A DNA stretch of 53,892 nucleotides from Propionibacteriaceae bacterium. Lineage in GTDB: Bacteria > Actinomycetota > Actinomycetes > Propionibacteriales > Propionibacteriaceae. Every line of letters begins with the position of its first letter. The first letter of the stretch is position 1. A model generated the notes under the pieces. It was given only the letters and a program-made list of their open reading frames with translations, was not told where the DNA came from and did not search any database. The position numbers and the translations under genes are program-made. This document shows positions 34,204 through 42,493 of the stretch, piece after piece. The DNA lies in NCBI GenBank assembly GCA_027492545.1, contig JAPUEL010000064.1, positions 1 through 53,892 of the forward strand, in the 5' to 3' direction.

Positions 34204-34214
34204 CCCCGACCATC

Positions 34215-34234
34215 GAGTCAGTGGGCACTGACTC
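34215..34234 (+). terminator. Small perfect hairpin after the repeat units
   Basis: GAGTCAGT GGGC ACTGACTC: 8-bp stem and 4-nt loop followed by TTACC. Weak T-tract; possibly a terminator for transcripts crossing the repeats. Confidence 0.4.
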
Positions 34235-34456
34235 TTACCATCCCGGCTTTCCCGCACACGTTTGCAACCGACTGCTCCCTCCACGATGTCCCCCGTCGAT
34301 AGTTGCCAACTTTCGACTGTCAGGTCACTAACCTTTGCCACTCGTGCGACCGTGGAGTAGCATCGGGCTCGCGGGTATAGGCGATGAACTCTGCTCGCTC
34401 CGATGGCCTTGGGACTGTCCTAGGCGCAGGGCCCGCAACTCACGGGGGGAATGCAC
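34235..34456. other. Intergenic region, nothing recognised
   Basis: About 220 bases between the repeats and the secreted-protein gene. No open frame with a ribosome site, no clear promoter and no long hairpin. Composition appears less GC-rich than the flanking core genes. Confidence 0.5.
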
Positions 34457-35050
34457 ATGACAAACGTTATCGATGAGAATGCCGGTACTGGCGTGCGCCG
34501 ACGCACGGTGGTCCGGGGAGCAGCGTGGGCGGTTCCCGCGGTGGTGGTGGCGACATCGGCTCCGGCCTTTGCCGCTTCGCCGGTGCCGCCGGGTGGCCTC
34601 GACGGCTGGGTGTTACTCCAGAGGAGATGCGACGGCGATAGGGGCCCCACACAATTGACGATCGACGGCGCCGGGAACTATCCCAACCGAGGGCTGTGGG
34701 TCTTCGTCAGCCCCGCCGGGCCGACGCCATCGGGCGCCAACATCATCTTCTACTTCCAGAACAGCACCCTGAGCTTCAACAGCAGCGGCGCTGGGTGGTC
34801 CAACCTGACCCGGGTCTCGGGCTTGGACTCAGGTGCACCGGCCGTTGGGTACTATGCCTACCAGACGACCTACACAGGCACCTGGACGTATTTCACCACT
34901 GGCACAGACCGGTGGGAAGCTGACACCGATCCCAAGTTCACGACGGCCTACTCCTCCAATAGCTGCGTCGGCATCAGCGTCTACGCTCGACGCACGGTGA
35001 CCACCTCGCTTGGCACGGTGTCCTTCCTCCGGGGACCCGTCAACGTCTGA
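34457..35050 (+). CDS. Secreted protein of unknown function with twin-arginine-like signal
   Basis: 197 aa. The N-terminus RRRTVVRGAAWAVPAVVVA followed by TSAPAFAAS is a signal peptide with a twin-Arg motif and an AxA cleavage site near residue 37. The mature ~160 residues are rich in Ser, Thr, Gly, Asn and aromatic residues (VGYYAYQTTYTGTWTYFTTG), predicted all-beta, with two cysteines that could pair (QRRCDGD, NSCVG). No family recognised. ATG 34457 follows GGGGGGA with good spacing; the ATG at 34451 is too close to it. It stands in the tRNA-Pro-adjacent accessory stretch and has no enzyme neighbours. Confidence 0.75.
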   Translation: MTNVIDENAGTGVRRRTVVRGAAWAVPAVVVATSAPAFAASPVPPGGLDGWVLLQRRCDGDRGPTQLTIDGAGNYPNRGLWVFVSPAGPTPSGANIIFYFQNSTLSFNSSGAGWSNLTRVSGLDSGAPAVGYYAYQTTYTGTWTYFTTGTDRWEADTDPKFTTAYSSNSCVGISVYARRTVTTSLGTVSFLRGPVNV

Positions 35051-35112
35051 TCCAGCCCGGAACGACGCTACCGTCCCGCCCGCAACTAAAACACCGCTAG
35101 GAGCATCCACAG

Positions 35113-35271
35113 ATGTCCGAGAACCCAACAGAGATCGAGTCCACCCAAACTCCGGAACCCGCCGTCGACACCGCTGCGGCTGAGCCAACGCCCTCCGCTG
35201 GGGCCGAAGACACAGCCAAGCCCGCGGACGCGCCGGTGAGCGTGTCCGAGTACTCCACAGCCCTGATCTAA
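35113..35271 (+). CDS. Small acidic protein, 52 aa, unknown
   Basis: Begins MSENPTEIESTQTPEP and is dominated by Glu, Thr, Pro and Ala, then ends with a more hydrophobic SVSEYSTALI. A TAGGAG ribosome site lies about 10 bases before the ATG. It is 62 bases downstream of the secreted-protein gene, so it may be co-transcribed. No family recognised. The shape (acidic leader, short distinct C-terminus) superficially resembles a peptide precursor, but no modification enzyme or exporter is nearby. Confidence 0.55.
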   Translation: MSENPTEIESTQTPEPAVDTAAAEPTPSAGAEDTAKPADAPVSVSEYSTALI

Positions 35272-35372
35272 GGGGGCGGCACTCCGCCGGTTGGGCGCGT
35301 GTGACGCGCTCACAACCTCTTCGATTGGCCCTCGCACGTGATCACCTCACCTGCCGGAGCACTCGTCGGCCA

Positions 35373-35423
35373 CTCACATGCTGTGATCCCGCGTCCTTGG
35401 AGCGCGGGATCACTGCATGTGAG
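35373..35423. repeat. Long near-perfect inverted repeat (21-bp arms, 9-nt loop)
   Basis: Arms 35373-35393 and 35403-35423 are complementary with one mismatch; loop TCCTTGGAG. The inner arm contains GTGATCCCGCG and the outer arm CTCACATGC. It lies about 50 bases before the permease gene. It lacks a T-tract on either side, so it is more likely a REP-like dispersed palindrome or a processed RNA hairpin than a simple terminator. Confidence 0.75.
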
Positions 35424-35474
35424 GCGGACCCATGAGGTTGGCGCGGGACCAGGGCGGGACCGTACGCTGCTCGC

Positions 35475-36662
35475 ATGTCCCAGACGGAACTCATTGTCCC
35501 CGCAACGCCACCTGCCACCACGGCGGAGCCGCCGCTATCTGAGCTGGAGCCGACGCCGCCAGTAGCGAGGCACGGCGCCCCCCGCAGGTCCCGGCTCGCC
35601 ATCGATCTGGGCCATCCGTTCATGTGGGGCTTCACCGCGACCGCGGGCGCCCTGGTGGCGATCTCTCTGGGCGGGTCGTTGTCCGCCCTGTCGACGGTGC
35701 TCGTCTCCATCGGAGCGGCGCTGTTCATCGCCATGGCTCTGGAACCCGTCGTGGTGTGGCTGGGCAATCATCGGATGTCGCGTGGGTTGGCCATCGCGGT
35801 CGTGTTCGCCGGATTCGCTCTCATCCTTGGTGGTGTGATCGCTCTCATCGCGCCGGCAGCGGTGGGGCAGGTGACGCAGCTGGCAGCGGCGGTGCCCGGG
35901 TTCGTCTCCAACATCCAGAACACGGACTGGTTCAAGGCTCTGACCGCCGCGACCGGTCAGAGCGACCTGTACGAGGCGCTGCTCGCCCAGGCGCAGTCCT
36001 GGCTGTCGAACCCGGAGAACCTCCTCGCGATCGGTGGAGGTGCGCTGGCCGTCAGCACCGGGTTGGTGGACTTTGTTTCCACGAGCCTGATCGTTCTGGT
36101 CCTCACCCTCTACTTCCTGGCCTCGCTGGATCCCATGAAGAGGGCCCTCCAGCAGCTCGCACCGGCGCACGCTCGCCCCAGATTGGGCACGATGACGGAC
36201 CGGATCGTCGAATCGGTGGGCGGCTACGTGTCAGGGATGGCCATCCTGGCCGCCGCCAACGCCGCCTTCACCTTCGTCCTGATGACCATCCTCGGTGCCC
36301 CCTTCGCGGCCCTGCTGTCGTTCCTGGCACTGTTCATCACCTTCATCCCGATGATCGGCCCGGTCCTGTCCTGGATTCTGATCACCACCGTCACCCTCTT
36401 CTCCTCCCCCGTGACGGCGCTGATCTTCGCCGTCGTGATGTTCGCCTACATGCAGATCGAGGCCTACGTGCTCACCCCGCGCGTGATGACCAAGGCCGTC
36501 GACATTCCCGGATCGCTGGTGTTGATCGGGGCCATGGTGGGCGCTACCCTCCTCGGGCTGCTCGGAGCCCTGGTCGCGGTGCCCGTCACGGCGTCGCTCC
36601 TGATGATCATCAAGGAGATCTACATTCCGCGGCAGGACGCGAAGGTTCACCCCCGATCCTGA
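35475..36662 (+). CDS. AI-2E family transporter (PerM/TqsA-like permease)
   Basis: 395 aa polytopic membrane protein. A ~40-residue soluble Pro-rich N-terminus is followed by about eight helices in the pattern of the family: two to three N-terminal, a central soluble segment (PGFVSNIQNTDWFKALTAATG), and a C-terminal bundle with FITFIPMIGPVLSWI and the conserved IEAYVLTPRVMTKAVDIPG. Members export small molecules, AI-2, or ions; the substrate is not predictable. ATG 35475. Confidence 0.88.
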   Translation: MSQTELIVPATPPATTAEPPLSELEPTPPVARHGAPRRSRLAIDLGHPFMWGFTATAGALVAISLGGSLSALSTVLVSIGAALFIAMALEPVVVWLGNHRMSRGLAIAVVFAGFALILGGVIALIAPAAVGQVTQLAAAVPGFVSNIQNTDWFKALTAATGQSDLYEALLAQAQSWLSNPENLLAIGGGALAVSTGLVDFVSTSLIVLVLTLYFLASLDPMKRALQQLAPAHARPRLGTMTDRIVESVGGYVSGMAILAAANAAFTFVLMTILGAPFAALLSFLALFITFIPMIGPVLSWILITTVTLFSSPVTALIFAVVMFAYMQIEAYVLTPRVMTKAVDIPGSLVLIGAMVGATLLGLLGALVAVPVTASLLMIIKEIYIPRQDAKVHPRS

Positions 36663-36785
36663 TCGATTGCCTCGGTGCCGACCAGGCTCAGGCAGACACT
36701 CAGCGTCTCGCCCTGGAGCCGCCCACCCTCCCGCCGCCGGCCACCCCGCCGTAAGCTGGGCGGAGGGCTACGGAGGGACTCGATC

Positions 36786-38224
36786 ATGACCTGGACAGCG
36801 CTGCGCACCACCCACTACATCAACGGGCGGTTCACCGACGACGAGACCACGCTGAGCGTCGAGAACCCCGCCACCGGCGAGGAACTCGCCAGGGTCGCTG
36901 ACGCGGATGCCGCGACCGCGATGGCCTGCCTGGACGCCGCCGTCGACGCCGCCGCCGGGTGGGCGGCCACCGAACCCCGGTTCCGAGGCGAGCTGCTGCG
37001 GGCCGCCTGGGCGCGGATCCTGGAGCGGGCCGACGAGTTCGCCGAGACGATGACCCGGGAGATGGGCAAGCCCCTCGCCGAGGCGCGCGGCGAGGTGACC
37101 TATGGGGCCGAGTTCCTCCGGTGGTTCGCCGAAGAGACCCCCCGCATCCACGGTCGCTACACCGTCGCCCCGGTTGGCGGGCAGCGCCTGCTGACCACCA
37201 AGCAACCGGTGGGCCCGGTCCTGGCGATCACGCCCTGGAACTTTCCGCTGGCGATGGCCACCCGCAAGCTGGCTCCGGCACTGGCCGCGGGCTGCACCGC
37301 GGTGCTGAAGCCGGCCCAGCTGACCCCCCTCACCTCCCTGCTGCTGATGGACGTGTTCGACGAGGTGGGCGTGCCCGCCGGCGTGGTGAACTGCTTCGTG
37401 TCGTCGTCGGCCTCCGCCACCACCGGCCCCCTGATCGCCGACCGACGGCTGCGGAAACTCACCTTCACAGGGTCCACCAGCGTGGGCGTGAAGCTGCTGG
37501 GGCAGGGCTCGGCCAACGTGCTGAAGACCTCCATGGAGCTCGGCGGCAACGCGCCGTTCCTGGTGCTCCCGAGCGCCGACGTGGACCGCGCCGTCGAGGG
37601 CGCGCTGGTGGCGAAGATGCGCAACATCGGCCAGGCCTGCACGGCGGCCAACGGATGATCGTGCACCGCAGCCTGGTGGAGGAATTCACGGCCAAGCTGG
37701 CCGCCCGCGTCGGCGCCATGCGGGTGGGCGACGGCATGGCCTCTGGCACGGAGGTGGGCCCGCTGGTGTCGTCCTCGGCGCTCGAGAATGTGGAAGCCCT
37801 GGTGCGGGAAGCCGTCGCGGACGGCGCCCGCGTCGTCGTCGGCGGGGCACGCGTCAAGGGGCCGGGACACTTCATGCAGCCGACGGTGCTGACCGACGTG
37901 GCCCCCTCGTCGCGCTGCTTCCGGGAGGAGATCTTCGGTCCTGTGGCGCCGATCGTGACGGTGGACTCCGTTGACGAGGCGGTGGCTCTGGCCAACGACA
38001 CAGACTTCGGCCTGATGAGCTACGTCTTCGCCGAGGACCTCACCGAGGCGCTCACCACCGCCGAACGCCTGGAATCGGGCATGGTGGGGCTCAACTCCGG
38101 GCTGGTGTCCAACCCGGCCGCCCCGTTCGGCGGGGTGAAGAGCTCCGGGCTGGGGCGCGAGGGCGGGCCAGAAGGCATCGAGGAGTTCCTCGAGATCAAG
38201 TACATCGGGGTGTCGCTGGCCTGA
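36786..38224 (+). pseudogene. Aldehyde dehydrogenase (succinate-semialdehyde dehydrogenase-like), frameshifted
   Basis: Frame 1 (36786-37658) encodes residues from MTWTALRTTHYINGRF through the catalytic segment: PWNFPLAM, FTGSTSVG, Glu in MELGGNAPF and the catalytic Cys in GQACTAAN, then Gly and stop. The remaining C-terminal third continues in the next frame from ~37653 (VHRSLVEEFTAKL, EEIFGPVAPIVTV, NSGLVSNPAAPFGGVKSSGLGREGG) to 38224. A single missing C at 37652-37653 (AAC-GGATG versus AACCGGATG) restores ANRMIVH and a normal ~479-aa protein. NAD(P)-dependent oxidation of short aldehydes such as succinate semialdehyde is expected if intact. A recent mutation or a homopolymer sequencing error; both halves are otherwise pristine. 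Confidence 0.85.
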
Positions 38225-38230
38225 CTGGCG

Positions 38231-38830
38231 TCAGTAGTCCGTGGCGGCGCCGTTGGCGTCCAGGCAGCGGAGCCCGGGGGCGCCGATGGGGACCCCGTTC
38301 TGAGTCAGGTCCGTGCACGGCATGGCGTCCTGGAACGCAACGATGTAGTGCCACCGCTGCTCGGTGATGCCCCACACGGTGAGGCTGTCGCCGCAGGTGG
38401 TCTGCTCCTCGCCGAACACGAACCCGTCACGGTGGACCGCCCTGACGTCCACCCGCGTGGTGACGCATCCCGTCTCGTCGGCGTAGCCCAGGCGCACCCC
38501 GAGGAACTCCTGGAATGACGGGGGCAGGCCCGCCTGGGCCCGCGCCTCCTCGGGGCTGCCGAGGGAGGCGGCCACGGCCGACCACGGGCCACCCTCCGGG
38601 GTGGGCTGCTCCACCGGGCTGAGCGACGCCGTGGGAGCCAACTCCAGCGATGGCTCCGGGTCTGGGATGGGCTGAGCCGACTCCGCCGGCGCGGCGGTGG
38701 TCGACGGCATCGTGGTGGCGGTCGGCGACGTCTGGCCGGTTGCCTGAGGTGGGGTCTCCCCCGATCCGGTGCACGAGGCGAGCCCGGCCACGATGACGAG
38801 GGCCCCGACGGCCAGCCTGGCGCTGCGCAT
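38231..38830 (-). CDS. Putative lipoprotein, unknown function
   Basis: 199 aa. Signal with lipobox LGVA-type region: hydrophobic VGALVIVAGLASC (Cys ~20), followed by ~65 residues rich in Pro/Thr/Ser/Glu (wall-spanning linker) and a ~110-residue soluble domain with six cysteines' worth of potential pairing (ETGCVTTRV, QTTCGDSL, AMPCTDL, LRCLDANG). No family recognised. Convergent with the aldehyde dehydrogenase and divergent from pckG. Confidence 0.72.
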   Translation of the reverse strand: MRSARLAVGALVIVAGLASCTGSGETPPQATGQTSPTATTMPSTTAAPAESAQPIPDPEPSLELAPTASLSPVEQPTPEGGPWSAVAASLGSPEEARAQAGLPPSFQEFLGVRLGYADETGCVTTRVDVRAVHRDGFVFGEEQTTCGDSLTVWGITEQRWHYIVAFQDAMPCTDLTQNGVPIGAPGLRCLDANGAATDY

Positions 38831-38957
38831 GCCCCCGACGTTATCAGTGCCTCTCTAGGAGGGTGCCTGCAGGGCTGGGCCTCAGAGGTCTACGGTGGAG
38901 GCGGAAACGCTCAATGAGGATGCGTACACCCGAGGCAGTGTCGCAATGAGGAGACCC

Positions 38958-40844
38958 ATGTCAACCGCAACTGAAAACCGCCACCTGACCCGCACCGAAC
39001 TTCCCACCACCGGCACGGCACCCACCCATCCCAGGCTCCTGGCCTGGCTCGACGAGGTGGTCGAGCTGTGCAGGCCGGACGCGATCCACTACTGCGACGG
39101 AACGGACGCCGAATGGGCCCGCCTGGTCCGCGCGCTGGAGGCCAAGGGGACGATCATCCGGCTGAACGAGAAGCTGAAGCCGAACTCGATCCTGGCCCGC
39201 ACGGACCCCGACGACGTTGCCCGCGTGGAGGACCAGACCTTCATCTGCTCCAAGGACGAGCGCAACGCCGGCCCCACGAACAACTGGATGGATCCGGAGC
39301 AGATGAAGCGGATCATGACGCCGCTGTTCGACGGTGCCATGGTGGGCCGCACCATGTACGTCATGCCGTTCTGTATGGGCAGCCTCGACGCGGAGGACCC
39401 CAAGTTCGGCGTCGAGGTCTCAGACTCCGCCTACGTGGCGCTCTCGATGAAGATCATGACCCGCATGGGCGCCGAGACCCTGGCGCGGATGGAGGAGACC
39501 GACGCGGACTTCGTGCCCGCGCTGCACTCGGTGGGCATGCCGCTGGGCGACGGCCATGAGGACGTGCCCTGGCCGTGCAACGAGATCAAGTACATCGTCC
39601 ACTTCCCCGACGAGCGCCTCATCTGGTCCTACGGCTCCGGCTACGGCGGAAACTCGCTGCTGGGCAAGAAGTGCTACGCGCTCCGGATCGCCTCGGCCAT
39701 GGCGCACGACGAGGGGTGGCTCGCCGAGCACATGCTGATTCTCAAGCTCACCTCCCCCGAGGGTCGCCACTACCACGTGGCCGCCGCGTTCCCGTCGGCC
39801 TGCGGCAAGACCAACCTCGCCATGCTTGAGCCCACCATCCCGGGTTGGACGGTGCAGACGCTCGGCGACGACATCGCCTGGCTGCGGTTCGGTGCCGACG
39901 GGCGCCTGTATGCCACGAACCCCGAGACCGGGTTCTTCGGCGTGGCGCCCGGCACCAGCTACGAGACCAACCCCAACGCCATGCGCACACTCGAGGCCGG
40001 CAACACGATCTTCACCAACGTGGCGCTCACCCCCGACGGTGACGTGTGGTGGGAGGGCATGACGCCTGAGATCCCAGAGGTGGTGACGGACTGGAAGGGC
40101 CGCGAGTGGCGCGCCGGGACGGGCCCCGTCGGTGGCCGCCCCAACGAGAAGGCGGCCCATCCCAACAGCCGCTTCTGCACTCCGATCGCCCAGTGCCCCA
40201 TCCTGTCGGAGGACTACTACTCGCCGCAGGGCGTGCCGCTCGACGCGATCATCTTCGGCGGTCGGCGCGAGAACACCATCCCGCTGGTGACGCAGTCGCG
40301 GGACTGGCAGCACGGGGTCTTCATGGGCGCCACCTGCTCGTCGGAGACCACCGCGGCCGCCGCCGGCGCCGTCGGCGTGCTCCGCCGCGACCCCATGGCC
40401 ATGCTGCCCTTCATCGGATACCACGTCGCTGACTACGTGCAGCACTGGATCAGCATCGGCCGGAACGCCGAGGCGGACAAGCTGCCGAAGGTCTTCTACG
40501 TCAACTGGTTCCGGCGCGACGCCGACGGCCGCTTCATGTGGCCCGGGTTCGGCGAGAACTGCCGGGTCCTCAAGTGGGTGGCCCAGCGCGTCGACGGCCT
40601 GGCCGAGGCGGTGGAGACGCCGATCGGGTTCCTGCCCGCCGAGGGCAGCCTGGACGTCGAGGGGCTGGACATCGACGAGGCGGACCTGAGCGCCGTTGTC
40701 TCCTACACCGAGAGCGAGTGGCGCGACGAGGTGCCGCGCATCGGGCGCTGGTTCGACACCTTCGGGTGGCGCCTCCCCCGGGAGCTCGTCGACGAGCTGC
40801 GCACGCTGGAGACGGCCTTCGGGAGGACGCAGACGGAAGTCTGA
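38958..40844 (+). CDS. pckG: Phosphoenolpyruvate carboxykinase (GTP)
   Basis: 628 aa. GTP-dependent PEPCK interconverting oxaloacetate and PEP. Diagnostic motifs: reactive-cysteine P-loop [34 protein letters not shown] upstream, [12 protein letters not shown], and [19 protein letters not shown]. Start ATG at 38958 has GAGGAGACCC directly upstream; an in-frame ATG at 38895 lacks one. The gene would feed gluconeogenesis or C3/C4 interconversion central to propionate-type metabolism. Ends at a strong bidirectional terminator. Confidence 0.96.
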   Translation: MSTATENRHLTRTELPTTGTAPTHPRLLAWLDEVVELCRPDAIHYCDGTDAEWARLVRALEAKGTIIRLNEKLKPNSILARTDPDDVARVEDQTFICSKDERNAGPTNNWMDPEQMKRIMTPLFDGAMVGRTMYVMPFCMGSLDAEDPKFGVEVSDSAYVALSMKIMTRMGAETLARMEETDADFVPALHSVGMPLGDGHEDVPWPCNEIKYIVHFPDERLIWSYGSGYGGNSLLGKKCYALRIASAMAHDEGWLAEHMLILKLTSPEGRHYHVAAAFPSACGKTNLAMLEPTIPGWTVQTLGDDIAWLRFGADGRLYATNPETGFFGVAPGTSYETNPNAMRTLEAGNTIFTNVALTPDGDVWWEGMTPEIPEVVTDWKGREWRAGTGPVGGRPNEKAAHPNSRFCTPIAQCPILSEDYYSPQGVPLDAIIFGGRRENTIPLVTQSRDWQHGVFMGATCSSETTAAAAGAVGVLRRDPMAMLPFIGYHVADYVQHWISIGRNAEADKLPKVFYVNWFRRDADGRFMWPGFGENCRVLKWVAQRVDGLAEAVETPIGFLPAEGSLDVEGLDIDEADLSAVVSYTESEWRDEVPRIGRWFDTFGWRLPRELVDELRTLETAFGRTQTEV

Positions 40845-40860
40845 CAGGACTCAACCGTGA

Positions 40861-40904
40861 GAATCCGGGGAGATGGCCCGTCTGGGCGCCATCTCCCCGG
40901 ATTC
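40861..40904. terminator. Bidirectional terminator hairpin between pckG and deoA
   Basis: Perfect 17-bp stem (40861-40877 with 40888-40904) and 10-nt loop in the 71-bp gap between convergent genes. Little T-tract, but the very stable stem and position suit termination for both directions. Confidence 0.75.
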
Positions 40905-40915
40905 ACTGTCCGGGA

Positions 40916-42193
40916 TCAGTCCAGCCGCCCCAGGATGATGCCGGGAAGCTCCGGAGCGGCCGCGGAGTAGTCGACGGCGCCGTCGAGTGCCTCCACGGCG
41001 CGGTCGAAGCGCTCCGGGGTGGCGGTGTGGAGGGTGAAGAGCGGCTGACCGGCGACGACGCGGTCGCCCGGCTTCGCGTGCATCTCCACCCCGGCCACCG
41101 CCTGGACGTCGTCCTCCTTGCGGGCGCGGCCGGCGCCGAGCCGCCAGGCCGCGACCCCGACAGCGAACGCGTCCATCCGGCTGACGTAGCCGTCGCCCTG
41201 CGCCGCGACGGTGTGCTGGTGCTCGGCCACTGGCAGGGGCGCGTCGGGGTCGCCGCCCTGCGCCACGATCATCCGCCGCCACACGTCCATCGCCCGGCCG
41301 TCCTGCAGCGCGGGGGCTGGGTCCACATCCGGCCTGCCGGCGGCCGCGAGCATCTCGCGGGCGAGCTCCACGGTCAGCTCCACCACGTCCGCGGGACCGC
41401 CTCCGGCCAGCACCTCCACCGACTCCCGCACCTCCAGCGCGTTGCCCGCGGTCAGGCCCAGCGGGGTGTCCATGCCGGTGAGCAGGGCGACGGTGGTGAC
41501 TCCGGCGTCCTTGCCGAGGTCCACCATGGTGCGCGCGAGCTCCGTGGCCTGCTCCAGCGACTTCATGAACGCGCCCGAGCCCACCTTCACATCGAGCACC
41601 AGCGCGCCGGTGCCCTCGGCGATCTTCTTGCTCATGATGGAGCTGGCGATGAGCGGGATGGCCTCGACGGTGCCGGTGGTGTCGCGGAGGGCGTACAGCT
41701 TCTTGTCCGCCGGGGCCAGGCCGGAGCCTGCGGCGCAGATCACGGCGCCCACGTCCTCCAGCTGGGCGAAGATCTCCTCGTTGCTGAGGGCCGCGCGCCA
41801 CCCGGGGATGGCCTCCAGCTTGTCGAGCGTGCCGCCGGTGTGGCCAAGCCCGCGGCCGGACAGCTGCGGGACCGCGACGTCGAACACCGCAACCAGCGGC
41901 GCCAGCGGGAGGGTGATCTTGTCCCCCACACCCCCGGTCGAGTGCTTGTCCGCCGTTGGGCGGCTCAGCGTCGAGAAGTCCATCCGCTCCCCCGACGCGA
42001 TCATGGCGGAGGTCCAGCGGGCGATCTCGTCGCGCTCCATGCCTCGGATCAGGATGGCCATGGCCAGCGCCGACATCTGATAGTCGGCGACGGCGCCATG
42101 GGTGTAGGCGTCGATCACCCAGTCGATCTCGGTGGGGCTCAGCTTCCCGCCGTCGCGCTTGGTCCGGATGAGGTCAACGACGTCGAAGTTCAT
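40916..42193 (-). CDS. deoA: Thymidine phosphorylase
   Basis: 425 aa. Pyrimidine-nucleoside phosphorylase with the family signature SGRGLGHTGGTLDKLE, phosphate-binding KHSTGGVGDK, IASSIMSKKIAEG and the C-terminal PYNP domain (HAKPGDRVVAGQPLFTL). Cleaves thymidine with phosphate into thymine and 2-deoxyribose-1-phosphate for salvage. I chose ATG 42193 (MNFDVVDLIRTKRDGG), which matches family N-termini; ATG 42214 is possible. Confidence 0.94.
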   Translation of the reverse strand: MNFDVVDLIRTKRDGGKLSPTEIDWVIDAYTHGAVADYQMSALAMAILIRGMERDEIARWTSAMIASGERMDFSTLSRPTADKHSTGGVGDKITLPLAPLVAVFDVAVPQLSGRGLGHTGGTLDKLEAIPGWRAALSNEEIFAQLEDVGAVICAAGSGLAPADKKLYALRDTTGTVEAIPLIASSIMSKKIAEGTGALVLDVKVGSGAFMKSLEQATELARTMVDLGKDAGVTTVALLTGMDTPLGLTAGNALEVRESVEVLAGGGPADVVELTVELAREMLAAAGRPDVDPAPALQDGRAMDVWRRMIVAQGGDPDAPLPVAEHQHTVAAQGDGYVSRMDAFAVGVAAWRLGAGRARKEDDVQAVAGVEMHAKPGDRVVAGQPLFTLHTATPERFDRAVEALDGAVDYSAAAPELPGIILGRLD

Positions 42194-42395
42194 GTGGCTC
42201 AGGCTAGTGGTCATCACCGTTGGGTCGTCCGGGGATGAATGGTTCAGGTTCAGGTGCGTGTGGCGCAGGATGGAGGAGTGAGGCGATGCTGGCCCGACGC
42301 CCCGCCTGACACAGGCCGGCCACGACGCGCACGACACGCCGTCGAACACCGGCCCCGACGACACATACGGGCACGAGGCGGTGCCTGGGCGGACT

Positions 42396-42424
42396 TTGGT
42401 GCCCGGTGCGGGATCTGGCAGTAT
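42396..42424 (+). promoter_or_regulatory. Candidate promoter for the MFS transporter gene
   Basis: TTGGTG (42396-42401) and CAGTAT (42419-42424) spaced by 17 bases, about 70 bases before the ATG. The rest of the 300-base gap between deoA and this gene (42194-42493) shows no other feature I can support. Confidence 0.35.
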
Positions 42425-42493
42425 CGAAGCGCTACGCCTTGCGCCCGGTGCACCACGCACCGCCGGCGCCCTCCACCTCCCGGAAGTACACCC

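Noticed and set aside
33875..34231. Open frames on both strands crossing the tandem repeats
   Set aside because: They overlap tRNA-Pro and repeat hairpins, lack ribosome sites, and their apparent protein repeats simply mirror the DNA repeat.
35373..35423. Inverted repeat as the end of an insertion sequence
   Set aside because: No transposase, no second end and no target duplication visible.
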